Assembly (NCBI RefSeq): GCF_900115625.1
Contig: NZ_FOXD01000026.1
Span: 1 to 45,765 of the forward strand
DNA length: 45,765 nt
Direction of reading: 5' to 3'
Source of the DNA: Salibacterium halotolerans
GTDB taxonomy: Bacteria > Bacillota > Bacilli > Bacillales > Marinococcaceae
The stretch's first letter is position 1; each line of letters begins with the position of its first letter. Made by a program: the position numbers and the translations under genes. The notes under the pieces were generated by a model that did not search any database, was not told where the DNA came from, and worked only from the letters and a program-made list of their open reading frames with translations. Shown here piece by piece: positions 8,654-18,833 of the stretch.

Positions 8654-9613
8654 TCACTCCTCATGCTTTTGAATCAATGTTTCAATATCTTCAACCGTTG
8701 GCATTGCATCAGACGAACTATGTCTGGATACTACAATAGAGGCAGCAGCGCTTCCATATTTAAGCGCTTCCTGAATACTTTTATTTTTCTTCAAGGCGTA
8801 AATGAAGCCTGATGCAAAGGAATCTCCTGCACCAAAAGTTTTTAACACCTTAGTTTTATAAACATCGCCTTCTATAACTTCTCCTTCTTTTGTGAACGCC
8901 TTGGACCCTTTCACTCCATGTTTTACGACAATCAGCTTAGGATCATATTGGAACAAATTTTTAACCGATTCTTCATCAGACTGATTATCTTTATTCTCCA
9001 AAACATCAAATTCATCTCTCGTGCCAATCACTACATCTGCCCGTCTGGCTGCCATGGTCATGTAAATAGACGTTTCTACATCGCTTTTCCATGTATAGGG
9101 GCGGTAGTCCAGTTCAACTATTACTTCTACATTATTCTGTTTGGCGGTTTCTATAGCGTGTAAAGCTGCTTCCCGGGAAGGGGACCGGCTTAACGATGTT
9201 CCGGAAACAAGCAGAGTTTCCGCTGATTGAATATATTCATCATCAAAATCATTCACATCCAAGTAAAGATCTGCCACATTGTCACGGTACATCAAGATGC
9301 TGCTTTCCTGCGGACTTTTAATCTCTGTGAATGTTAAGCCGATTTTCCGGCCCTCCGTATCCCTTGTGATATATTGTGTGTCCACACCAGCTTTGACCAT
9401 ATAATCTAATACAAAATTTCCATGTTGATCATCCGAAACTTTTGCAATCATACCTACATTTAAACCTAACTTGGCAGTACCAATAGCGACATTGGCCGGG
9501 GAACCACCTACATACTTTGAAAATGTCATGGTTTCTTCCATCGTTTGGTTATATTCTGTTGCATTAAGGTCTACAGCTGCTCTGCCAAATGTAATCAAAT
9601 TTTTTTTCATCAT
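8654..9613 (-). CDS. iolC: 5-Dehydro-2-deoxygluconokinase
   Basis: IolC phosphorylates 5-dehydro-2-deoxy-D-gluconate at C6 using ATP. The protein is a 319-residue PfkB-family kinase. It has GGSPANVAIGTAKLG near the N-terminus, the second PfkB signature with the GAGD anion hole (catalytic Asp264) and SFASGF. The frame opens at 9637 inside iolB, but GGAAAGGG at ~9621-9628 is placed correctly for the ATG at 9613 (a second ATG follows at 9610). This start lies 3 bases after the iolB TAG. Gene order iolB-C-D supports the name over other sugar kinases. Confidence 0.93.
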   Translation of the reverse strand: MMKKNLITFGRAAVDLNATEYNQTMEETMTFSKYVGGSPANVAIGTAKLGLNVGMIAKVSDDQHGNFVLDYMVKAGVDTQYITRDTEGRKIGLTFTEIKSPQESSILMYRDNVADLYLDVNDFDDEYIQSAETLLVSGTSLSRSPSREAALHAIETAKQNNVEVIVELDYRPYTWKSDVETSIYMTMAARRADVVIGTRDEFDVLENKDNQSDEESVKNLFQYDPKLIVVKHGVKGSKAFTKEGEVIEGDVYKTKVLKTFGAGDSFASGFIYALKKNKSIQEALKYGSAAASIVVSRHSSSDAMPTVEDIETLIQKHEE

Positions 9614-9615
9614 TT

Positions 9616-10434
9616 CTAGTCCCTTTCCAAGATCCATTCATGATCTTTATCATTATGAAACTTCCACTTTCTCTTCGGGCCTGCCATTACATTAAGATAG
9701 TAAAGATCATATCCATCCGGTACTCCCACTGGATGATACCCTTTTGGAACTGCTACGCTGTTTTGGTGCTCGACTGCCATCGTTTCATCCAATGATCGGT
9801 CGTCCGTGTATACGCGTTGGAAAACAAAGCCCTGCTGTGGGTTAATCTCATGATAATACGTTTCTTCCAGCAGCGACTCTTCAGGTAGATTATCCTGGTC
9901 GTGCTTATGCGGTGGATAACTTGAAAAATTACCGCTGTCTGTATATACTTCCACTACCAGCAGCTTCTCTGGTATGTCCACATTATCCGGAAGGATGTTG
10001 TGTACATGACGCTTATTTGAATATTTTCCTCTGTGCTCTTTTTCAATCGTATCCGCACTGATGACGGCAGGTTCACCTCCAGCGTTGGAAACAGCATAGC
10101 ACAGTGCTACTCTAACGTTTTTACCAGCCCGGATTTGATATTCTTTAGAAGATGGTATATAAATACTGTCTGTTGGTTTTTTCTCAAATACAGATTGTCT
10201 TGTTCCGAGATTGCTGTAGGTTTGTCCGTCTATAACAACATCTACGTTTCCTGTAAGAATAACTGCGCATAATTCCGTGTTACTCAAGCTCTCCTGAAAG
10301 CTCGACCCTTCTTCCATTTCAATAAGCTTAAATTGTACATACTCCAAGTCGGAGTTAGATGGATTGAGATCCTGAACCAACGTTACACCATCAGCGATGA
10401 TACTATTTTGCTTTTTATACAATAACTCTGCCAT
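9616..10434 (-). CDS. iolB: 5-Deoxy-glucuronate isomerase
   Basis: IolB isomerises 5-deoxy-glucuronate to 5-dehydro-2-deoxygluconate. The 272-residue protein is a bicupin: the N-terminal cupin includes LCAVILTGNVDVVIDGQ, and the C-terminal cupin holds the metal-binding SSYPPHKHDQDNLPEE run (His/His/Glu). It is followed by EETYYHEINPQQGF and by GYHPVGVPDGYDLYYLNVMAGP, all typical of IolB. It starts 2 bases after the iolA stop. Confidence 0.95.
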   Translation of the reverse strand: MAELLYKKQNSIIADGVTLVQDLNPSNSDLEYVQFKLIEMEEGSSFQESLSNTELCAVILTGNVDVVIDGQTYSNLGTRQSVFEKKPTDSIYIPSSKEYQIRAGKNVRVALCYAVSNAGGEPAVISADTIEKEHRGKYSNKRHVHNILPDNVDIPEKLLVVEVYTDSGNFSSYPPHKHDQDNLPEESLLEETYYHEINPQQGFVFQRVYTDDRSLDETMAVEHQNSVAVPKGYHPVGVPDGYDLYYLNVMAGPKRKWKFHNDKDHEWILERD

Positions 10435-10436
10435 GT

Positions 10437-11909
10437 TTATTCCTCCTCGGAAAAAGTAGGTTCAAGGTGTCTGGCTGTAACAACTTTTTTGCGGGTGTAA
10501 AACTCCACACCATCTTTTCCATTCGTATGCAGCGACCCAAAGAAAGAAGATTTCCAACCGGAAAACGGGAAAATCGCCATTGGGGCTGGTACACCAAGGT
10601 TAATACCCAGCATGCCGGCGTCAATATTTTCACGAAAATAACGAACACTCGATGCGCTGTCCGTAAACAAGCATGCACCGTTTGCAAATTCCGACTCATT
10701 TGCTGTCTTTATTCCTTCTTTTAAGTCTTTTACTCTTACAATAGATAAAAGAGGTGCAAAGATTTCATCTTTCCAAATCGTCATATTTGTTTTCACATCT
10801 TCAAAAATAGTAGGGCCGATGAAGTAACCGTCGTCTGACTGATTTTCTCTGCCATCCAACAACAAGCTGGCTCCTTCTTCTTCACCTTTTTCAATATAGT
10901 GGATTGTTTTCTCTTTATTCTGCTCTCTGATCACCGGACCTAGAAAAACACCTTCATCCAGTCCATGTCCCATTTTAATATTTTCAGATTCCGTTTTAAG
11001 TTTTTGTACAAACTCATCATAAATTCCGTCTTCTACTGCTACAACCGCCGCTGCCATGCATCTTTCCCCGGCAGATCCAAACGCAGCTCCTATTACTTCT
11101 TTGACAGCTTGATTTACATCCGCATCATTTAGGATGATGGTATGGTTTTTCGCGCCGGTCAGTGCCTGTACTCTCTTTAAGTTATCTGTGCCTTTCTTAT
11201 AAACATGCTCACCAACCGGTTTCGAGCCCACAAATGAAACAGCTTTGATATTTTCATTCTCCAGAATACCGTCCACCACATCATGCGCTCCGTTCACAAC
11301 GTTAAACACTCCGTTTGGAAGACCGGAAGCCTCAAGCAGTTCCACCAACTTTTCCATTAATAATGGCGTTTTTTCAGAAGGCTTCATTACAAACGTATTT
11401 CCTGTCGCCAGTGCCATCGGAAACATCCAGCAGGGAACCATCATCGGAAAGTTGAAAGGCGTGATTCCACCAACCACTCCTACCGGGTAACGATAATTGG
11501 TTCCCTCAATGTTCGAAGCAATGGATGAAAGAGAGTCCCCCATCATTAACGTCGGCGCACCGGCAGCGAATTCAACATTTTCTATCCCCCGCTGCACTTC
11601 ACCCAGCGATTCATTTACACTTTTCCCATTCTCTTTTGTAATAATTTCTGCTAACTCCTGCTTATGTTCCATCAGAAGTTGTTGAAATTTAAACAAAATT
11701 CGTGCACGCTTAGGTACAGCTGTGTTTTTCCAATCTTCAAAGGCATTCTGTGCTGCCTCAGCTGCTTGATTTAATTCATCTTTCGAAGAAAGCGGGACCT
11801 CAGCCATTACTTCTTTCGTGGCTGGATCATAAACATTTTCTGTTTCCTTACTGCTGCTTTCCACCCACTCTCCGTTCACATAATTTCTCAATACTTTTAT
11901 TTTTTCCAT
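10437..11909 (-). CDS. iolA: CoA-acylating (methyl)malonate-semialdehyde dehydrogenase
   Basis: First gene of the inositol operon and last step of its pathway: oxidation of malonate semialdehyde with CoA to acetyl-CoA, CO2 and NADH (also methylmalonate semialdehyde from valine). The 490-residue aldehyde dehydrogenase has [27 protein letters not shown] and the catalytic Cys284 in [10 protein letters not shown]; the Arg before the Cys is characteristic of the MmsA subfamily. The open frame extends to 11993 but ATG 11909 has AAAAGGAGG seven bases upstream. Also known as mmsA. Confidence 0.95.
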   Translation of the reverse strand: MEKIKVLRNYVNGEWVESSSKETENVYDPATKEVMAEVPLSSKDELNQAAEAAQNAFEDWKNTAVPKRARILFKFQQLLMEHKQELAEIITKENGKSVNESLGEVQRGIENVEFAAGAPTLMMGDSLSSIASNIEGTNYRYPVGVVGGITPFNFPMMVPCWMFPMALATGNTFVMKPSEKTPLLMEKLVELLEASGLPNGVFNVVNGAHDVVDGILENENIKAVSFVGSKPVGEHVYKKGTDNLKRVQALTGAKNHTIILNDADVNQAVKEVIGAAFGSAGERCMAAAVVAVEDGIYDEFVQKLKTESENIKMGHGLDEGVFLGPVIREQNKEKTIHYIEKGEEEGASLLLDGRENQSDDGYFIGPTIFEDVKTNMTIWKDEIFAPLLSIVRVKDLKEGIKTANESEFANGACLFTDSASSVRYFRENIDAGMLGINLGVPAPMAIFPFSGWKSSFFGSLHTNGKDGVEFYTRKKVVTARHLEPTFSEEE

Positions 11910-11925
11910 TAAACAGCCTCCTTTT

Positions 11926-11941
11926 AAGCAATCGCTTACAA
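11926..11941 (-). promoter_or_regulatory. Candidate cre (CcpA) site in the iolA leader
   Basis: Minus strand TTGTAAGCGATTGCTT fits the cre consensus WTGNAANCGNWNNCAW at all but one defined position. It lies between the promoter and the iolA ribosome site, where CcpA would block elongation. Carbon catabolite repression of iol is known in B. subtilis; use here is inferred. Confidence 0.6.
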
Positions 11942-11964
11942 TTTTATGATTAATTTGTGAGTAT

Positions 11965-11993
11965 ATATTATAAAAAATATAATAAAAAGTCAA
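11965..11993 (-). promoter_or_regulatory. Probable sigma-A promoter of the iol operon
   Basis: Minus strand -35 TTGACT (11988-11993). A/T-rich -10 candidates are TATAAT (11967-11972, spacer 15) or TAATAT (11965-11970, spacer 17). This is the best promoter upstream of iolA. Confidence 0.6.
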
Positions 11994-12014
11994 CTGTTTA
12001 TTATATTTTGGGTA

Positions 12015-12038
12015 ACTTTTGATTAACTTTTTAGATTA
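12015..12038 (-). promoter_or_regulatory. Tandem IolR-like operator boxes
   Basis: On the minus strand TAATCTAAAAA (12028-12038) and TAATCAAAAGT (12015-12025) form a direct repeat with 13-bp period. They match the B. subtilis IolR element WRAYCAADARD at 10 and 11 of 11 positions. A weaker copy, TAATCATAAAA, lies at 11942-11952. They sit in the divergent iolA/iolR control region. Confidence 0.6.
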
Positions 12039-12079
12039 ATTATGTATAAGCTATCATTCTATGGTAGAATACTATATAT

Positions 12080-12877
12080 ATGAACATTAATAACGCGTTA
12101 GATAAGGGGGATGTTTGTATCAAAGTAAGACGTCTAAATCAAATTGAAGATTATTTGGAAGAAAATCATCAGGCCTCTTTAGAAGAACTAAAAAATCATT
12201 TTAATGTTTCGATTAATACGATAAGACGTGACATTAATGAACTGGCAAAATTGGATATTGTAAAAAAAGTTTATGGTGGAGTCGTTTATAATAATAACAC
12301 CTCTGTCACAACTTCATATGAAAAAAGAAATATCAGCCATTACGCGGAGAAAAAGAAAATCGGTCAATATTGTACAGACTTTATCGAAGAATATGATATT
12401 ATCTACATCGACTCAGGCACCACAACCCATTCCATTCTGGACTCGCTGCCACAGGAGATTGAATTTACGTTAATCACTAACAGCCTGGAGGTTATTAATA
12501 AAGCCATTGCATATCCTAATATCCACTTGATGGTCATAGGAGAAACGTACAAAAGATCGACAAAGTCTTTTACAGGCATAACTGATGATGAAACCATTAC
12601 GAAATTCAATATCAATAAAGCATTTATGTCCGCCACTGCCTTTTCTGCCCACAATGGCGCCTCCAACTCAGACTTTATGGAAAATCGTATCAAAAAAATC
12701 GTTTGTGAACGGGCAAATGAGGTGTATTTATTGATCGATTCGTCTAAATTCGGAAAAAACTCTTTGTTCACTTATTGTTATTTGGAACACATTTCAGCTA
12801 TTATTACAGATGCTGATATTGAACAGGGATTTGCCGATTATATTGTGAATGCAGACAAAACACTAATCACAGTCTGA
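12080..12877 (+). CDS. iolR: DeoR-family repressor of inositol catabolism
   Basis: A DeoR-type repressor, divergent from the inositol operon. It has an N-terminal winged helix (SLEELKNHFNVSINTIRRDINEL, the DeoR signature with the conserved RRD) and a C-terminal sugar-phosphate sensor (DIIYIDSGTTT, NSLEV, GITDDET...FNINKAFMSATA, IDSSKFGK). The sequence follows B. subtilis IolR closely. In that species 2-deoxy-5-keto-gluconate-6-phosphate releases the repressor. The ATG at 12080 gives 265 residues but has no ribosome site. AAGGGGG at 12104-12110 is spaced for an in-frame ATC at 12119, exactly where B. subtilis IolR begins, so the true start is uncertain. Confidence 0.9.
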   Translation: MNINNALDKGDVCIKVRRLNQIEDYLEENHQASLEELKNHFNVSINTIRRDINELAKLDIVKKVYGGVVYNNNTSVTTSYEKRNISHYAEKKKIGQYCTDFIEEYDIIYIDSGTTTHSILDSLPQEIEFTLITNSLEVINKAIAYPNIHLMVIGETYKRSTKSFTGITDDETITKFNINKAFMSATAFSAHNGASNSDFMENRIKKIVCERANEVYLLIDSSKFGKNSLFTYCYLEHISAIITDADIEQGFADYIVNADKTLITV

Positions 12878-12920
12878 AGCATGGTTAAATTGATTTTGTA
12901 AGGAGCGAGGTGTAAATATA

Positions 12921-13313
12921 ATGCCATTGTTAAAATTTCACTTGTATGAAGGAAGATCGCCTGAAGATATAAGAAATATTTTAGACGTGACCCACAGTGT
13001 CATGATCGATGCTTTCCAGGTACCCGAACGGGACCGCTACCAAATTGTACATGAACACAAAACAAGTCATATGATTATGCAGGATACAGGTTTGGACCTG
13101 GATAGAACGGAAGATTTCGTACTTATTCACGTTTTCACCAGAAAACGCACTGAACATGAAATCACTTCCTTTTACCGCCATTTAGTTTCAGCTCTTGAGA
13201 ACCACTGTGCTATTCTGCCAAACGATGTGATGGTCTCTATCACAACCAATGAAGATGAACATTGGAGCTTCGGAGAGGGAAAAGCCCACTTTTTAACGGG
13301 GGATTTACATTAG
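12921..13313 (+). CDS. Tautomerase-family protein
   Basis: A 130-residue protein of the 4-oxalocrotonate-tautomerase superfamily (the ~130-residue Tautomerase_2-like type). It begins Met-Pro, so after Met removal Pro2 is the expected catalytic base. The first strand-helix PLLKFHLYEGRSPEDI and the later LPNDVMVSITTNEDEHWSFGEGKAHF fit the fold. Ribosome site AAGGAG lies ahead of ATG 12921. It follows iolR by 43 bases on the same strand and may be cotranscribed. A role in isomerising inositol-derived keto acids is possible but unsupported by sequence. Confidence 0.75.
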   Translation: MPLLKFHLYEGRSPEDIRNILDVTHSVMIDAFQVPERDRYQIVHEHKTSHMIMQDTGLDLDRTEDFVLIHVFTRKRTEHEITSFYRHLVSALENHCAILPNDVMVSITTNEDEHWSFGEGKAHFLTGDLH

Positions 13314-13320
13314 ATATTCA

Positions 13321-13367
13321 AAAAAATAAATCCATGCACTGTGCAGCAGAGCATGGATTTATTTTTT
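13321..13367. terminator. Bidirectional terminator between tautomerase and PTS genes
   Basis: A perfect 17-bp inverted repeat (13321-13337 with 13351-13367, AAAAAATAAATCCATGC) with A/T ends works for both converging units. The stop codon of the PTS IIA gene (13359-13361) lies inside the stem. Confidence 0.9.
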
Positions 13368-13658
13368 CAAATGAATATCTGCCAGTTCCTGAATCAAATC
13401 ATAGATCATTTGTGCATTAGATACATGATCCATAGCGTGAACAAGATACACATCAACTTCTGTTGCTGTTTCGCGCGCATTTAAACTCAAAATATCTGTC
13501 TGATTCTTATGTGCATTAATCAGATGCTGCTGAGCATTTTTCAAATGTTCATGGTATCCGGATTCATCGTCATTTTTGGCATATGTCAACGCTTGGAATG
13601 CACAGCTTTTGGATTGGGCAGATTCTGTTATTAAGGGCATAAATAAAGCTGTATCCAT
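13359..13658 (-). CDS. PTS lactose/cellobiose-family IIA component
   Basis: A 99-residue all-helical protein of the PTS IIA-Lac family. The phospho-acceptor motif is visible as LVHAMDHVSNA, with His74 corresponding to the phosphorylated histidine of LacIIA. The first part, SAQSKSCAFQALTYAKNDD, matches the first helix of the family, and length is typical (about 100). It starts 5 bases after the IIB stop with a poor ribosome site, so translation is probably coupled. No IIC permease gene is present in the window. It could serve a permease elsewhere or have a regulatory role. Confidence 0.85.
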   Translation of the reverse strand: MDTALFMPLITESAQSKSCAFQALTYAKNDDESGYHEHLKNAQQHLINAHKNQTDILSLNARETATEVDVYLVHAMDHVSNAQMIYDLIQELADIHLKK

Positions 13659-13663
13659 GATAA

Positions 13664-13966
13664 TTACGATAAAGCTTTCGTCAATTGATTGAAGATACTG
13701 TAAACGTCCATATTATTATAATCCTGGACTGATATTGTGAGAACTTGAGCATTCGTCGCATTTCTGTATTCATCTATTTTGTGATGAACCTGCGGACCGA
13801 GCAGTACAGCATCTACCTGTTCACCTTTAACATAATTCTGACTTTCTTCTGTGCTTTTTGAGCGGATGCTGAAATCTTTTTGATTTTCTTCCACCAGCTC
13901 ATTTAATTTTTTAACCATTAAACTTGTTGTGATGCCTGCCTCACATACAACAATAATATCCTTCAA
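13664..13966 (-). CDS. PTS lactose/cellobiose-family IIB component
   Basis: A 100-residue PTS IIB of the Lac/Cel family. Cys8, in the loop VVCEAGITTSLMVKKL, is the phosphorylated cysteine, and LLGPQVHHKIDE is the conserved second motif. It receives phosphate from the IIA encoded next and would normally pass it to a sugar bound by IIC, which is missing here. The start is TTG at 13966 with a full AAGGAGG at 13974-13980. It lies 100 bp after lacZ with a candidate promoter of its own. Confidence 0.87.
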   Translation of the reverse strand: MKDIIVVCEAGITTSLMVKKLNELVEENQKDFSIRSKSTEESQNYVKGEQVDAVLLGPQVHHKIDEYRNATNAQVLTISVQDYNNMDVYSIFNQLTKALS

Positions 13967-14000
13967 TCTAATTCCTCCTTGAGCTAGTTTATCACCTTCA

Positions 14001-14029
14001 AATGTATAGTTTGTTTTGTATCATGTCAA
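14001..14029 (-). promoter_or_regulatory. Candidate promoter for the PTS IIB-IIA pair
   Basis: Minus strand -35 TTGACA (14024-14029) and -10 TACATT (14001-14006) with a 17-bp spacer. TATACA at 14003-14008 is an alternative with spacer 15. The pair may thus be transcribed apart from lacZ. Confidence 0.5.
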
Positions 14030-14066
14030 TTAAAGCGGCAAAATCAATTAGAAATGCAGTTATACG

Positions 14067-17102
<3,036 letters not shown>

Positions 17103-17136
17103 TCACTTAACAATATGTTATGCTGCTTGGTTGAGA

Positions 17137-17967
17137 CTAATCTTTTAAACCTGAGGTCGCTTGACTATCCATAATGTAACGTTGAAACACAAAGAATAAA
17201 ATAACCATTGGCAGGATGGAAATAACAGATGCAGATAACAGCAGTGGCCAATCAATACTGTTGGCACCGACTATATTTCTCAATGCTATCTGCAGTGTAT
17301 ATTTCTCAGGACTGCTTATCACTATAAGTGGCCATATATAATCATTCCAACGCCACTGGAAGGAGAAAATTGCTAATGTGATGATTATAGGTTTTGAGAT
17401 GGGGAGCATTAATCGGAAAAATGTTTTACCTTCACTTGCTCCGTCTATCCTGGCAGATTCAAGTAAATCATCCGGCACGGTCAAGAAGAATTGGCGAAAC
17501 ATAAATATTCCAGTTGCTGTACTAATCGATGGAACAATTAATCCAGCTAGGCTGTCATACAACCCCAAAGTTTGAATAACAGTAAAGGTCGGATTCATAA
17601 TCACTTCTGTTGGAAGCATAGTTGTAGCCAATATGCATATAAAAAACACACTCAACCATTTGTACTTATATTTTGCAAGTGCAAATCCACATGACGCACT
17701 CGCTAAAATAGTGAGTACTGTCGTCACGACAGTCACAATAGCGGTATTCACAAAGTAACGGACAAAATTCATAGTTGTCCAGGCATATTCATAGTTCTCA
17801 ACAGTAGGATTTTCCGGCAGAAAACTTAAAGGATAATCAAATAATTCCCCGCCGGGTTTAAAGGAACTTAACAAAAGCCATAGTATCGGAAATATAAAAA
17901 GAAAAACCATGACATACATCAAAACGGTGAGAAAAATGGAAGATTGATTTTCTTTAAATTTCAACAT
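17137..17967 (-). CDS. Sugar ABC transporter permease (MalG/LacG type)
   Basis: A 276-residue inner-membrane permease of the CUT1 carbohydrate ABC family, with six hydrophobic segments. The cytoplasmic EAA loop is visible as ESARIDGASEGKTFFRLMLP, which docks to the ATPase. The start is ATG 17967 in a TAATG stop-start overlap with the partner permease, with AAGGTGG correctly spaced. The GTG at 17979 overlaps that ribosome site. No ATPase gene is nearby, so a shared MsmX-like ATPase is presumed, as is common in Bacillus. Confidence 0.9.
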   Translation of the reverse strand: MLKFKENQSSIFLTVLMYVMVFLFIFPILWLLLSSFKPGGELFDYPLSFLPENPTVENYEYAWTTMNFVRYFVNTAIVTVVTTVLTILASASCGFALAKYKYKWLSVFFICILATTMLPTEVIMNPTFTVIQTLGLYDSLAGLIVPSISTATGIFMFRQFFLTVPDDLLESARIDGASEGKTFFRLMLPISKPIIITLAIFSFQWRWNDYIWPLIVISSPEKYTLQIALRNIVGANSIDWPLLLSASVISILPMVILFFVFQRYIMDSQATSGLKD

Positions 17968-18833
17968 TAGTTTTGCCACCTTTTTTCACTTCGAAGTTGC
18001 AGTAGAGAAAACACCAATAATAGTACAAATAAAATCATAGAAGCCGCACTGGCGTATCCTATATCCAATTTGTTGAAACCCGTTTCATAAATATATTGAA
18101 CCAACAGTGTTGTATCGGAGCCTGGTCCGCCGTTAGTAAGGGATTGAACCAGGGGAAACTCCTTCATTAAATTAAAGACAGAGAGCAAAATCACCATAAA
18201 TGAAGTAGGTCTTAAAGCCGGCAGTGTAATATGCCAAAACTTTTGTATAGTATTTGCACCATCGATTTTCGCAGCATCATAATATGTGCCAGGAATATTA
18301 ACCAACGCACTCATAAACAAAAGCATATTAAAAGCTGTACCAATCCAAACCGATGCAAAAAACAAAACGGCAAAAGCCATAATTCCATTCGAAAACCATG
18401 ACACTGTGCTCAAACCCAAATTTTCTAAAATGAAATTCACGAAGCCAAAGCTTTCACCAAATAACCAACGCCATATTACACCTGCAATAATAGGAGAAAT
18501 CAGCCATGGAAAGAAAAAAGCAATTTTGGCCAATCCTTTTCCCCTTGTTTTATAACTTGTCAGCAACAAAGAAACTCCTAGTGATACACAGTAAATCAGT
18601 GGAACACCTATACCGGCATAAACTATAGTTCTGAACAATGCACCATAGAAGCTTCCATCCTGGAATAATTGAATATAATTATTCAGTCCGATAAATGATG
18701 CGCTGATACCTGAATAATCAGTGAAAGAATAATATAACCCTAAAAGGGCAGGACCTAAAAAGAAAATGATAAATAAAATTAAGTTAGTGCCTATAAAGGC
18801 TAAGGCCCATAGAGCTTTTTGATTTTTAATCAA
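17967..18833 (-). CDS. Sugar ABC transporter permease (MalF/LacF type)
   Basis: Partner permease of the CUT1 family, about 288 residues with six membrane segments. The EAA loop is visible as YDAAKIDGANTIQKFWHITLP. The open frame begins with GTG 18851 and 18842, but the ribosome site GGGGGTGA is best spaced for TTG at 18833, which overlaps the upstream stop codon (TTGATTAA). The start therefore carries some doubt. It works with the 17137-17967 product and the lipoprotein at 21412-22650. Confidence 0.88.
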   Translation of the reverse strand: MIKNQKALWALAFIGTNLILFIIFFLGPALLGLYYSFTDYSGISASFIGLNNYIQLFQDGSFYGALFRTIVYAGIGVPLIYCVSLGVSLLLTSYKTRGKGLAKIAFFFPWLISPIIAGVIWRWLFGESFGFVNFILENLGLSTVSWFSNGIMAFAVLFFASVWIGTAFNMLLFMSALVNIPGTYYDAAKIDGANTIQKFWHITLPALRPTSFMVILLSVFNLMKEFPLVQSLTNGGPGSDTTLLVQYIYETGFNKLDIGYASAASMILFVLLLVFSLLQLRSEKRWQN

